45,672 bases of DNA from UMGS172 sp045637775 (GTDB lineage Bacteria; Bacillota; Clostridia; Oscillospirales; Acutalibacteraceae), in contig JAZUAC010000050.1 in the NCBI GenBank assembly GCA_045637775.1, positions 1 to 45,672 on the forward strand. Reading direction: 5' to 3'. How positions within the stretch are numbered: the first letter of the stretch is position 1; each line of letters opens with the position of its first letter. Made by a program: the position numbers and the translations under genes. The notes beneath the pieces were generated by a model. It had not been told where the DNA came from. It saw only the letters and a list, made by a program, of their open reading frames with translations, and did no database searches. Of this stretch, positions 8,558 to 16,593 are shown piece after piece.

Positions 8558-8569
8558 AAAAAACTTCCT

Positions 8570-9436
8570 TTAATTCTTTCTTCCAACAAGCTCTAATGCA
8601 AGTTGTTTTAATCCATCGGCAATGTCACCAAAGATGTTAAGTGAATCAATCGCCTCATTTGTAAGACGTTCAACATCCTTTTGCGCCAATTCCAAACCAA
8701 CCAAAGAAACATATGTCGATTTATTAGATTCAGTGTCACTGCCAATCGGTTTTCCAAGTTCCTCTTCGGTGCTGATAACATCGAGAATATCATCACGAAT
8801 CTGGAAAGCAAGACCAACCTTTTCGGCAAAAGTAACAGCAGATTTTATCATATCATCCGATGCGCCGGCCAAAACACAACCTATTGATGCGGCCGCTTTC
8901 AGCAAAGCACCTGTTTTTAAAAGATAAAGCTCCAAAACAACCTCTAACGGTGCTTTTGAATTTTCATATTTAAGGTCAATAAGCTGACCGCCGATCATTC
9001 CGTTTGAGCCTGAACATTCCGATAAAATTTTTGCAGCTTTTACAACACGGTCAGCAGGCACACCTTCGGTCGACAACGCAATACCAAATGCATCGGTAAG
9101 CAGAGCGTCTCCCGCAAGCAAAGCGGTTGCTTCGCCAAATTTTATATGACAAGAAGGCTTACCGCGACGCATATCATCATTATCCATACATGGCAAATCA
9201 TCATGGATAAGCGAGTACGTATGTATCATTTCCAAAGCTATCGCAAAATTCAATGCATCTTCAGGTCTTCCGCCCGAAACACGCATAAATTCTAGCAAAA
9301 GTTTAGGGCGTATTCTCTTACCGCCTGCTTCGGCGCTGTAAGCCATTGCCTCAGTCAGGTGAGAATATTCCGTTTTTTTCAACGACAAAATTTCTTTTAG
9401 TCGGTTTTCTATCATTTCATTGTATTTATTAAGCAT
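8570..9436 (-). CDS. ispA: Short-chain polyprenyl (farnesyl/geranylgeranyl) diphosphate synthase
   Basis: All-alpha trans-isoprenyl diphosphate synthase. The first aspartate-rich motif is DDLPCMD at residues 79-85 and the second is FQIRDDILDV. The 288-residue length and the position between xseB and dxs match bacterial IspA, which makes farnesyl diphosphate for undecaprenyl phosphate and quinones. Chain length (C15 or C20) cannot be decided by eye. It lies 6 bp after xseB. Confidence 0.95.
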   Translation of the reverse strand: MLNKYNEMIENRLKEILSLKKTEYSHLTEAMAYSAEAGGKRIRPKLLLEFMRVSGGRPEDALNFAIALEMIHTYSLIHDDLPCMDNDDMRRGKPSCHIKFGEATALLAGDALLTDAFGIALSTEGVPADRVVKAAKILSECSGSNGMIGGQLIDLKYENSKAPLEVVLELYLLKTGALLKAAASIGCVLAGASDDMIKSAVTFAEKVGLAFQIRDDILDVISTEEELGKPIGSDTESNKSTYVSLVGLELAQKDVERLTNEAIDSLNIFGDIADGLKQLALELVGRKN

Positions 9437-9442
9437 AATAAC

Positions 9443-9634
9443 TCACTTTTCGATATAATCGGATAATTGCTCAATTTTCTGTCGTGCGGTTTCAAGCTGT
9501 TTCTTGCAATCGGCCGACAACTTCACACCCTTTGAGTAAAGCTCAAGAGATTCATCAAGACCGCATTCTCCCGATTCTAGTTTATAAACAATATTTTCAA
9601 GTTCCTTTAAATTATTTTCAAAAGATGCACTCAT
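9443..9634 (-). CDS. xseB: Exodeoxyribonuclease VII small subunit
   Basis: A 63-residue helical protein with the family pattern FENNLKELENIV, LESGECGLDESLELY and GVKLSADCKKQL. It joins several copies to one XseA to form exonuclease VII, which degrades single-stranded DNA. Its ATG overlaps the xseA stop as ATGA, so the two subunits are translationally coupled. Confidence 0.96.
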   Translation of the reverse strand: MSASFENNLKELENIVYKLESGECGLDESLELYSKGVKLSADCKKQLETARQKIEQLSDYIEK

Positions 9635-10842
9635 AATTTGTTCCTTTCAATATTTAAAACCTTACAATCGGCACTGCCATCTGCAAATTTTACTTTTACT
9701 AAATCATCGATATTCAACTCAATAACATTTTTTATGGTTTTTCCCTGCTTTTCAGTAATAGAATAACCTCTGAAAAGCGTTTTTGCCGGATTTAAAGCAT
9801 CAAGCTTTGCGGTGTATTCCGAAAGCCTATTAACTGCCTCGGATGTATTTTTATTAAATGAATAATCAAGCTTGGATTTGAGGTTATCAATCTTTAAAGA
9901 AAACGCGTCAACAGTGGCAAATTTGTCTGCCAAAGCAGGTCTTGACACGACATTCAAAAGACGGTTTTCCATGGTGTCGATATATGACCTTGTGTACAAA
10001 TCAAGTCTTTGTATCAAAGTAAAAAGTGCGACCGTAATCTCGGCAATATCGGGTACTGATAATTCTGCCGCGGCAGAAGGTGTGGGTGCTCTCAAATCGG
10101 CAACAAAATCACAAATTGTAAAATCGGTTTCATGACCAACCGCAGAAATTACAGGTATTTTTGATGAATAAATACATCTTGCAAGTGTTTCATCGTTAAA
10201 GCACCACAAATCCTCCTGCGAGCCGCCACCGCGGCCTATGATAATAACATCACAATCGGTTTTGGCGTTCACAAGGGTCAAGGCTTCACACATTTGTTCA
10301 GCCGAACCCTCACCCTGAACTCTAACAGGGCACATGACAAGTGTTGCTAGTGGCCAACGGCGACCGATAACACTTATCATATCCTGCACAGCAGCACCTG
10401 TTTCGGATGTTATTACAGCTATTTTTTTAGGAAATTGCGGAATAGGACGCTTACGGCTTTGGTCAAACAATCCTTCCTTTGAAAGCTTTTCCTTCAACTG
10501 CTCAAAGGCAATAGCAATGCTTCCTGCACCATCGGGCTGAAGGTCGCTCACATAAAGCTGATAAGCACCATCGCGCTCATAAAGTGTAACCGATGCGCGG
10601 CAAATAACCTTCATTCCCTCCTGAGGAATGAATTTGAGCCTAGAACAGCTTGATTTGAACATAACTGCCTTGATAGCGGCACCTTCATCTTTTAGAGTAA
10701 AATACATATGTCCGCTAAAAGAGTTAATCTTCAAATTGGAGATCTCACCGCTGACAAAGACACTTTTAAGGTTGAAATCAGAGTCAAGAACAGACTTTAC
10801 ATACCTATTCAATTGTGAAACGGTAATAAGCTGTCCGTTCAT
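9631..10842 (-). CDS. xseA: Exodeoxyribonuclease VII large subunit
   Basis: Catalytic subunit of exonuclease VII. An N-terminal OB-fold (residues about 1-100) is followed by the nuclease core with the family signature GRGGGSQEDL near residue 203 and SAVGHETDFTICDFVAD, then coiled-coil segments and a C-terminal domain (GYSITEKQGK). The 403-residue length is normal. It lies 11 bp after the TsaD-like gene and overlaps xseB by 4 bp. Confidence 0.97.
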   Translation of the reverse strand: MNGQLITVSQLNRYVKSVLDSDFNLKSVFVSGEISNLKINSFSGHMYFTLKDEGAAIKAVMFKSSCSRLKFIPQEGMKVICRASVTLYERDGAYQLYVSDLQPDGAGSIAIAFEQLKEKLSKEGLFDQSRKRPIPQFPKKIAVITSETGAAVQDMISVIGRRWPLATLVMCPVRVQGEGSAEQMCEALTLVNAKTDCDVIIIGRGGGSQEDLWCFNDETLARCIYSSKIPVISAVGHETDFTICDFVADLRAPTPSAAAELSVPDIAEITVALFTLIQRLDLYTRSYIDTMENRLLNVVSRPALADKFATVDAFSLKIDNLKSKLDYSFNKNTSEAVNRLSEYTAKLDALNPAKTLFRGYSITEKQGKTIKNVIELNIDDLVKVKFADGSADCKVLNIERNKL

Positions 10843-10853
10843 AAAATTCTCCG

Positions 10854-11786
10854 TTAAATATTCTGTAAAATCGAGGTCATAACCGCAATTCCGACAGCAT
10901 TGTCACTCGAAAGCTCCGCACTTGCGAAAAATGCACCGTATTTTTCGGTTATAACGCGTCTTATATACGAATTAGACATAACACCGCCTGCAAAAACAAA
11001 CGGTATATCACCAAATTCTCGCTTTAATTCAGACGTCATTCGGTCAATTGTTTCACATAGATAGCAAACAGTAAAAAGTGCAACATCCTCTTTAGGTACA
11101 CCTTTTTCGATAAGCTGCTTTGCCTTATTTTCAAGACCTGAAATACTGCAATCTGCACCTTTCATTGAAGCTTTTGGCTTTTGAGGCAGGCTACCGTTCT
11201 GAGACAAAGCATCAAGCTCCTTGCCTGCAGGAAATCCCAATCCCAGCATACCGCCGACGCGGTCGACAGCTTGACCCATTTTTAAATCAAGCGACTGTGC
11301 AACTATTTTTGCCTTAAAAAACTCATTTTCATCATATTCGGTCAAAAGAGCCTCGGTAGTACCGCCTGAAACATGAAATGAAATAAATTTTTGACCAATT
11401 AAATCAAGTTTGTTTGCCGAAAACAATGCCGCAGCAACATGACCTGCCTGATGCGAAAATCTATAAAGCTTAACGCCCAAAGCAGAACTCATAGCCGATG
11501 CCGCCGAAACACCTGCCAAAAAGCAAGGCATATAGCTGTCGGGTAAAGGTCTCGGTTTGTCGGAAACACCGATAGCCGATATTGTACCATCGCCGGAACA
11601 GGCATTCTCAATTATCTCCGGTAAAGCCTTGGTGTGCAAAAACAAAGCATCACTCTGTCTTAATCCCAGACTTCCCTTTTCAACAGGCAGCAACCTTCTT
11701 GAATTGATATACAGACCGTTTTCGGGAGTATAACAACCACAAGAGGTAGTGTAGTTGCTTGTGTCAATTCCGATAAAGCGTTCCAT
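10854..11786 (-). CDS. TsaD/Kae1-like paralogue (peptidase M22 family)
   Basis: A 310-residue ASKHA-fold protein of the Kae1/TsaD superfamily. It keeps the metal-ligand motif HxxxH as HQAGH (residues 112-116), a VSGGTTEALL phosphate-binding loop, the AVDRVGGMLGLGFPAG segment and the C-terminal SSDNAVGIAV containing the third metal ligand. True TsaD, which makes the t6A tRNA modification, is usually longer (about 335-345 residues) and has GETLDDAAGE-type and SGGHT motifs. This copy has QSLDLKMGQ and SGGTT instead. It is therefore probably the diverged paralogue that Clostridia carry between nusB and xseA, of unknown role. Its ATG shares one base with the nusB stop (TAATG). Confidence 0.8.
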   Translation of the reverse strand: MERFIGIDTSNYTTSCGCYTPENGLYINSRRLLPVEKGSLGLRQSDALFLHTKALPEIIENACSGDGTISAIGVSDKPRPLPDSYMPCFLAGVSAASAMSSALGVKLYRFSHQAGHVAAALFSANKLDLIGQKFISFHVSGGTTEALLTEYDENEFFKAKIVAQSLDLKMGQAVDRVGGMLGLGFPAGKELDALSQNGSLPQKPKASMKGADCSISGLENKAKQLIEKGVPKEDVALFTVCYLCETIDRMTSELKREFGDIPFVFAGGVMSNSYIRRVITEKYGAFFASAELSSDNAVGIAVMTSILQNI

Positions 11787-12187
11787 TATTTCGAACGGAT
11801 AACGGTACCGAGAACACCGTTAACAAAAGCGGCGTCATCCTGCACCGAATAAGTCTTACAAAGCTCAACTGCCTCATCGACCGAAACGGCATCGGGGATA
11901 TCATCCATATATTTTATTTCATAAATTGCAAGGCGCAAAATCGCCAAAGAAACCTTTGAAATACGGTTTATTGTCCAGCCTTTTGAAATATTATCGGAAA
12001 TAATACCGTCAATTTCATCGAGGTTATCAAAAACACCGGTAAATACCCTTACAGTATAGCCATCCTCATCCTCTGTAAACTGGCGGCATTCCTTTGCTGC
12101 TTCAAGTATATCCTCAACCGACTCATTATTGATGCTTTTTTCAAAAATAAGTACAAATGCCTGATTTCTTGCTTCTTTTCTTGTCAT
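11786..12187 (-). CDS. nusB: Transcription antitermination factor NusB
   Basis: A 133-residue all-helical RNA-binding protein that joins NusE/S10 on boxA in rRNA antitermination. Family motifs visible are TRKEARNQAFVLIFE at the N terminus, and IKYMDDIPDAVSVDEAVELCKTY split over the C-terminal helices, followed by FVNGVLG. It is the first gene of the long leftward operon, 54 bp from the promoter at 12241-12269. Confidence 0.95.
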   Translation of the reverse strand: MTRKEARNQAFVLIFEKSINNESVEDILEAAKECRQFTEDEDGYTVRVFTGVFDNLDEIDGIISDNISKGWTINRISKVSLAILRLAIYEIKYMDDIPDAVSVDEAVELCKTYSVQDDAAFVNGVLGTVIRSK

Positions 12188-12240
12188 AAATACACCTGCT
12201 AACTTAAATATTCATTTTGTTGCATTTTTATTCACAATAT

Positions 12241-12269
12241 ATAGTACAACAAATCACTTACAAATTCAA
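12241..12269 (-). promoter_or_regulatory. Promoter of the nusB-tyrS operon
   Basis: On the minus strand, TTGAAT (12269-12264) and TACTAT (12246-12241) are separated by 17 bp. It is divergent from the promoter at 12374-12402 and is the only clear promoter seen for the ten genes that follow nusB. Confidence 0.6.
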
Positions 12270-12373
12270 GATGTAAATTGATATTTATGCTTGAAATCGG
12301 TGTAAATTTTCACTAATTCTGCATAAATAAACCTTAAATTTATGTGTTATAATTGTTTTGTGCAAAAAATTTG

Positions 12374-12402
12374 TTGCAAAAACAAAAAAACAATTGTATA
12401 AT
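12374..12402 (+). promoter_or_regulatory. Promoter of the DivIVA-like gene
   Basis: TTGCAA (12374-12379) and a perfect TATAAT (12397-12402) with a 17-bp spacer, about 30 bp before the start codon. Confidence 0.7.
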
Positions 12403-12430
12403 GAACCTACTAATAGGAATTTGGTGATAA

Positions 12431-12991
12431 ATGATGACTAAAAAATTTCGTACCGGTCTTTTCGGTTTTAATCGCGACGATGTTCTTAAATTTGTTGTCG
12501 ATGCTAAAGAAAATGAACTGATAAAAAATCAGAAAATCGATGCCTTGACCAAAAAAACCGAAGAGCTTGAAAAGAATTCTACCGAATTGGAAGAAAAGTG
12601 TATCGCTCTTGAAACTGAGCTTTCAGCAGCAAAGAAAGAAATTGATGAATTTCATCAACGTGAGGAAGCTCTCACACGTTTGAGCGAATCTATCGGACGT
12701 TTGTATCTTGTTGCACAAGCCAACGCACGTTCTATAATCGACACCGCAAACCGCAGTGCCGAGGCAAGCCTGCAATCGGTTGAAAAGAACATGGCAGTTG
12801 CTGTTTCCGCCGAGGAAAAGCTTGAAGAAATCAGCGCCGTTCTTTCCGAAAAAACCAAGACTTATCTCGCTGAAATTGAGAGTTTGAAAACCCAAATCAC
12901 TGCAACGCAGTTTGAGATTGAGCAAAACGCCGTTGAAATTTCCGATAGACAGACCGAAGCAGAGATCATTTCAAAAGGAATCGACGCTTAA
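12431..12991 (+). CDS. DivIVA-like coiled-coil protein
   Basis: A 186-residue, almost fully helical protein. Its N terminus FRTGLFGFNRDDVLKFV resembles the membrane-curvature-binding N-terminal segment of DivIVA/GpsB proteins. Residues about 30-90 form a coiled coil rich in Lys/Glu, and a second coiled coil covers about 125-180. DivIVA-type proteins mark the division site and poles in Gram-positive cells; the exact role here is not known. Two adjacent ATGs are possible (12431 and 12434). The GGTG at 12423-12426 is 4 bases from the first and 7 from the second, so the second may be used. It is a single-gene unit with its own promoter and terminator. Confidence 0.75.
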   Translation: MMTKKFRTGLFGFNRDDVLKFVVDAKENELIKNQKIDALTKKTEELEKNSTELEEKCIALETELSAAKKEIDEFHQREEALTRLSESIGRLYLVAQANARSIIDTANRSAEASLQSVEKNMAVAVSAEEKLEEISAVLSEKTKTYLAEIESLKTQITATQFEIEQNAVEISDRQTEAEIISKGIDA

Positions 12992-13025
12992 TTCAATATT
13001 TTAATTATTATTAAATCGTTATTTG

Positions 13026-13066
13026 CAACAAAAACCGAGGTTCAAATTGAACCTCGGTTTTTGTTG
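13026..13066. terminator. Bidirectional terminator
   Basis: A perfect 20-bp inverted repeat (13026-13045 and 13047-13066) with A- and T-tracts at its ends lies between the convergent DivIVA-like and GH16 genes. It can serve both directions. Confidence 0.9.
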
Positions 13067-13074
13067 TTTAATTA

Positions 13075-14871
13075 TTACTGTTTAAGTTTAAGACCTTGTA
13101 CACCGTCATCGAACTGATAGAGATAGAGCCAATCAACGATAAAGCGGCTGGAATTCTCCCACTCTTCAGCAGTGAGATCGTTACACTTAAGTCCGTTATT
13201 TTCACGGCCTACAGAGAACGAAAGCTCCATAAACATCCAGCTGTTGACAAATACATCAATATCCCACTCGGTAGTGTTGGTAGTGTAGGTAAACCACTCT
13301 TGGCCGTCAAGGTAGAATCCCATCTCATCCTCATCCCAAAGGAATCCGTAGGTATGGAAATCATCTGCAAAGGTCTTACCGTCGGGACAAATAACCTTCT
13401 TATCGTTACCATAAGTTGCTCCATCAAGAGAGGTGTGCTCGTATCCCATTTGCTCACCAAGAGTTGAAGGCCATGCGTGGCAGTTAGCTTGGGTTGCCTT
13501 ACCTTCGCCGAAGCACTCGTTAAGGTCGATCTCAGGGCTACCAAGAACATTCGTACCGTCACCCGAACCATTAAACCAAAGCAAAGACCAGAAGCCAGGA
13601 CCGTCGGGACAGATAGCACTCTTCTCAACATATCCGTATTGGAATGCCATATGCTTATCATTAACAATTGTACCGCCACAGTATGTAGTCTCGTCCTCAA
13701 AGCCCTGGACATAGAACTTACCACCGGTCTGATAAACTATATCTTCCCTGTTAGACATACAAGACCACTTACCGTTCTGTCCTTCGCGGCTGAATTCAGG
13801 GTCATTCATAATACGCCACTTTGAAAGGTCAACCCCCTCGGTATCGAAGGTATCATACCATGTGGGGTGATATGTAGTAGAAAGATCATAACCCTTCAAA
13901 GCAGTTTCGTAGCTAGCGTTAACTACTGAAGAAGAATCTGTGATTGCTCCCGCTTTAACCATTTTGGCAAATTCAGAAACAGCCATACCCGTAGCATGAG
14001 GTGAACCGCCGTTCAAGAAAACTCGCTTACCATCTACTTTAATGGTGTACTCATCATAATTGGTGATTTTCGGTACATTCTGACGCTGTGCATCACCAAT
14101 TACAATCTCGTACTCACCCTCGGTCTTGTTATACTCATCATGAGCAATTTCGAGCATGTAACCGGTAGATTGATATACATAATCAACGATCTTTTCTGTT
14201 TCAGACTGAGGAAGATATGAGAAGTTGAAGTGAGGACGGATAATGCGGAATCTTCCGATATCGGTACCGTTGATTGTGATGCTTTTGAAATCACCTGATA
14301 CTGCGTAAGTGTATTCAATACCACCCTTTACGCCTTCAGCCTTAAGATAGTTAGTTACAAAATACTGACATGCTAAATCAAGAGCTTCTTTGTTGAAAGC
14401 GTTAATTACAATTTTCTTGCCGATGGTGCAAATAATGTAATCGTCATAACGACCACCGGTTTTTGTGTACAGGTAATCAAGTGCCTGCTGAGATTCGGGA
14501 CGATTAGTAGGTCCGACAAGAATTTCGTAAGCATCTGTTCCGTCAGCAGTGTCAGAACTCTGCTTTACGCTAACTCCAATCTTTTCTTTAATCTGCTTAA
14601 AAACATAAGAACATCTTAAAGCTTCATCCATTTTACTATCATCAGGTCTGATAACAGTGTAAACAGATGAACCGTTTGCAGTTTTGAAAGCTACATCAGC
14701 AGTAGAAATCAAAGCACCGTCGGAATCACCGTTTCCCTGTGATGCTGTTGATGACACAGTATTATCTGCACTGTCTTTATTAGACGAATCAGAGCCATCT
14801 GAACCACCGCATCCGGCCATAAGACCGACAACGATGAATGCTACTAGAAAAATTGATAAAATCTTTTTCAT
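13075..14871 (-). CDS. Secreted lipoprotein with GH16 (beta-glucanase) domain
   Basis: A 598-residue lipoprotein. Residues 1-21 are a lipoprotein signal ending in LMAGC, followed by a Ser/Asp-rich linker. Residues about 55-325 hold two copies of a domain I cannot name, each with a YEI(L/V)(V/I)G strand (near 113 and 252) and a YDDYII or YDEYTI segment followed by GK(K/R). Residues about 340-598 are a family 16 glycoside hydrolase with the retaining catalytic motif EIDLNE near residue 444 and the strand FHTYGFLWDEDEMGFYLDG. GH16 enzymes cut beta-1,3/1,4-glucans and galactans such as laminarin or lichenan; the substrate cannot be fixed here. GGAGG lies before ATG 14871. Confidence 0.88.
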   Translation of the reverse strand: MKKILSIFLVAFIVVGLMAGCGGSDGSDSSNKDSADNTVSSTASQGNGDSDGALISTADVAFKTANGSSVYTVIRPDDSKMDEALRCSYVFKQIKEKIGVSVKQSSDTADGTDAYEILVGPTNRPESQQALDYLYTKTGGRYDDYIICTIGKKIVINAFNKEALDLACQYFVTNYLKAEGVKGGIEYTYAVSGDFKSITINGTDIGRFRIIRPHFNFSYLPQSETEKIVDYVYQSTGYMLEIAHDEYNKTEGEYEIVIGDAQRQNVPKITNYDEYTIKVDGKRVFLNGGSPHATGMAVSEFAKMVKAGAITDSSSVVNASYETALKGYDLSTTYHPTWYDTFDTEGVDLSKWRIMNDPEFSREGQNGKWSCMSNREDIVYQTGGKFYVQGFEDETTYCGGTIVNDKHMAFQYGYVEKSAICPDGPGFWSLLWFNGSGDGTNVLGSPEIDLNECFGEGKATQANCHAWPSTLGEQMGYEHTSLDGATYGNDKKVICPDGKTFADDFHTYGFLWDEDEMGFYLDGQEWFTYTTNTTEWDIDVFVNSWMFMELSFSVGRENNGLKCNDLTAEEWENSSRFIVDWLYLYQFDDGVQGLKLKQ

Positions 14872-14896
14872 TGAATTATACCTCCTATTCCTTGAC

Positions 14897-14945
14897 AGTT
14901 TAAACTATTATAAAAACAAAGTCAATAAAATAAAATGAACGTTCA
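14897..14945 (-). promoter_or_regulatory. Promoter and operator-like palindrome of the GH16 gene
   Basis: On the minus strand, TTGACT (14925-14920) and TAAACT (14902-14897) have a 17-bp spacer. A perfect 10-bp palindrome TGAACGTTCA (14936-14945) lies 10 bp upstream of the -35 box. Its AACGTT core resembles LacI-family operators, so sugar-dependent control is a reasonable guess. Confidence 0.45.
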
Positions 14946-15190
14946 CTATTTTTGACAATTTAGACAATTTTTTTAAAAAAAATTGTGCACAAAGCTGGTA
15001 GCGTCTAAATTTATTTGTTCATAAGATATATAAACTTTTCTTACGTGAGTAAATGCCAAGTGAATTTCATCACCAAAACATTCAGATTGTTTTTTGTGCA
15101 GTAGCACAGAAAAAACTCTTTTATAAAAATTAACTCACCTAATCAACTCAGCTTTTATTTTATTATAATCAGCAATTATAATAAAATCAA
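14946..15190. other. Gene-free stretch with several AT-rich inverted repeats
   Basis: This is most of the 374-bp gap between the GH16 and rplT genes. No open reading frame of note is seen. It holds an inverted repeat at 14964-14986 (ACAATT and a T/A tract), a 10-bp palindrome TTGTGCACAA at 14983-14992, a small hairpin at 15095-15108 (TGTGC/GCACA), and a perfect 13-bp inverted repeat 15157-15169/15175-15187 made only of A and T. I do not recognise a known RNA. Confidence 0.4.
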
Positions 15191-15200
15191 CTGGAAAGCA

Positions 15201-15230
15201 AAAAACCTGCCACATAAGTGACAGGTTTTT
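15201..15230 (-). terminator. Terminator of infC-rpmI-rplT
   Basis: A hairpin of AAAAACCTG with CAGGTTTTT, with an inner CAC/GTG, lies 16 bp after the rplT stop. It gives a T-run on the minus strand. Confidence 0.8.
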
Positions 15231-15245
15231 GATGTAATATTCTAA

Positions 15246-15602
15246 TTACTTAAGAGCTGCCTTTGCCTTCTCTGCAAGTGCTGCGAATGCTGCTGCATCC
15301 TCAACTGCAAGCTCTGCGAGCATCTTTCTGTTGAGCTCGATACCGGCCTTCTTGAGACCGTTCATGAAGGTAGAGTAGTTCATACCGTTCATCTTTGCTG
15401 CAGCAGAAATTCTGGTGATCCAAAGACGGCGGAAATCTCTCTTCTTAAGACGACGACCAATGTAAGCGTAGTTACCGGACTTCATAACCGCTTCTTTGGC
15501 GGTCTTAAACAGCTTGGACTTTGCACCAAAGTAACCCTTGGCAAGCTTCAAAACTTTCTTTCTTCTTTTGCGCGTCATAATAGCGCCTTTAATACGTGCC
15601 AT
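15246..15602 (-). CDS. rplT: 50S ribosomal protein L20
   Basis: A 118-residue basic protein with the family opening ARIKGA, then RKKVLKLAKGYFGAKS and WITRISAAAKMNGMNYS. It is an early assembly protein of the large subunit. In Firmicutes it also represses its own operon by binding the leader RNA. Standard last gene of infC-rpmI-rplT. Confidence 0.98.
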   Translation of the reverse strand: MARIKGAIMTRKRRKKVLKLAKGYFGAKSKLFKTAKEAVMKSGNYAYIGRRLKKRDFRRLWITRISAAAKMNGMNYSTFMNGLKKAGIELNRKMLAELAVEDAAAFAALAEKAKAALK

Positions 15603-15640
15603 TTCAGCAACCTCCGTTTATTTTAGTTTAGCGGTTTTCC

Positions 15641-15838
15641 TTATTTATAAGGAAGCATCTTCTTGACCTTTGCTACGTTTGTTACGTCAACAACTGCAGC
15701 TGCGCGAAGATTTCTCTTACGCTTGGTGGTCTTCTTGTTAAGAATGTGGGACTTGAATGCGTGGGCGCGCTTTACCTTTCCGAGCTTGGTAAGCTTAAAA
15801 CGCTTTTTTGCACCACTGTGTGTTTTCATCTTAGGCAT
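15641..15838 (-). CDS. rpmI: 50S ribosomal protein L35
   Basis: A 65-residue, very basic protein with the L35 pattern PKMKTHSGAKKRFKLT and KRAHAFKSHIL. It lies 38 bp before rplT and 30 bp after infC, in the conserved order. Confidence 0.98.
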   Translation of the reverse strand: MPKMKTHSGAKKRFKLTKLGKVKRAHAFKSHILNKKTTKRKRNLRAAAVVDVTNVAKVKKMLPYK

Positions 15839-15868
15839 TGTTTATTCCTCCTTGAAAAATTTAACGAA

Positions 15869-16390
15869 TTACTTAGCCGGCTTGGGACCTAAGAACATAT
15901 ACATGTTACGGCCCTCCATCTTGGCAGGCTTTTCAATTGCGGCTTCTTCAGCACAGAAATCGGCAAACTTCTGCATGATTTCGGTTCCGATTTCGGGATG
16001 ACCAAGCTCACGTCCTCTAAAACGGATGGTAACCTTAACCTTATCACCGTTTTTGACAAACTTCTTTGCATTGTTAGCCTTAATTTCAAGATCGTGAGTG
16101 TCGATATTCAAGCCGACAATACGAATCTCTTTAATCTCAACTACCTTCTGCTTTTTCTTGGCTTCCTTCTCTCGCTTGGCCTGTTCAAAGCAATACTTGC
16201 CGTAATCCATTATCTTACATACGGGCGGCTTGGCATTGGGAGCGATAAGACACAAGTCCATATCCTTTTCCATTGCTTTCTGTAAAGCTTCCTTTGAAGT
16301 CATAAGACCCAACTGAGAACCATCGGAATCGACTACGCGAACTTCCTTTTCTCTGATTTCTTCATTGATTGCGAGTTCCTGCTTACTGAT
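15869..16390 (-). CDS. infC: Translation initiation factor IF-3 with AUC start codon
   Basis: IF-3 binds the 30S subunit and checks the start codon-initiator tRNA pairing. The protein has the N-terminal domain (INEEIREKEVRV, LIAPNAKPPVCKIMDYGKY) and the C-terminal domain (VKVTIRFRGRELGHPEIG). I place the start at ATC 16390-16388. GGAGG lies nine bases upstream, the reading frame hits a stop (TAG) just before it, and no ATG, GTG or TTG occurs in frame until TTG 16312, which would delete 26 conserved residues including the QELAINEEIR segment. This gives 173 residues, the normal length. A rare start on infC is known in E. coli (AUU), where it gives autoregulation by IF-3. Confidence 0.93.
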   Translation of the reverse strand: MSKQELAINEEIREKEVRVVDSDGSQLGLMTSKEALQKAMEKDMDLCLIAPNAKPPVCKIMDYGKYCFEQAKREKEAKKKQKVVEIKEIRIVGLNIDTHDLEIKANNAKKFVKNGDKVKVTIRFRGRELGHPEIGTEIMQKFADFCAEEAAIEKPAKMEGRNMYMFLGPKPAK

Positions 16391-16571
16391 GGTAAAACAC
16401 CTCCGAAACTAAAAACAAATGCGCGGACATAAAATATCCGCGCACAATAAGCATAACAAAACTGATTTGTTTAAACCTATTGACCTCTTAAGACGAAACT
16501 TTGAGGTGTGAGCGGATAAAGCCCAACTTTGTTGTCTAAAGGATTATAACACAGTGTTTTCTATTTGTCAA
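16391..16571 (-). promoter_or_regulatory. infC promoter and L20-type leader with attenuator
   Basis: A perfect TTGACA (16571-16566) and TATAAT (16548-16543) with a 17-bp spacer start a leader of about 145 nt. Near its 3' end is a terminator hairpin: TGCGCGGA (16420-16427) pairs with TCCGCGCA (16437-16444), followed on the minus strand by TTTGTTTTT. The infC ribosome binding site follows directly. Firmicutes infC operons carry an L20-binding leader that works by premature termination, and this arrangement fits it. The L20 binding site itself was not verified. Confidence 0.75.
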
Positions 16572-16593
16572 CACTAAAATTATATTTTTTTGA

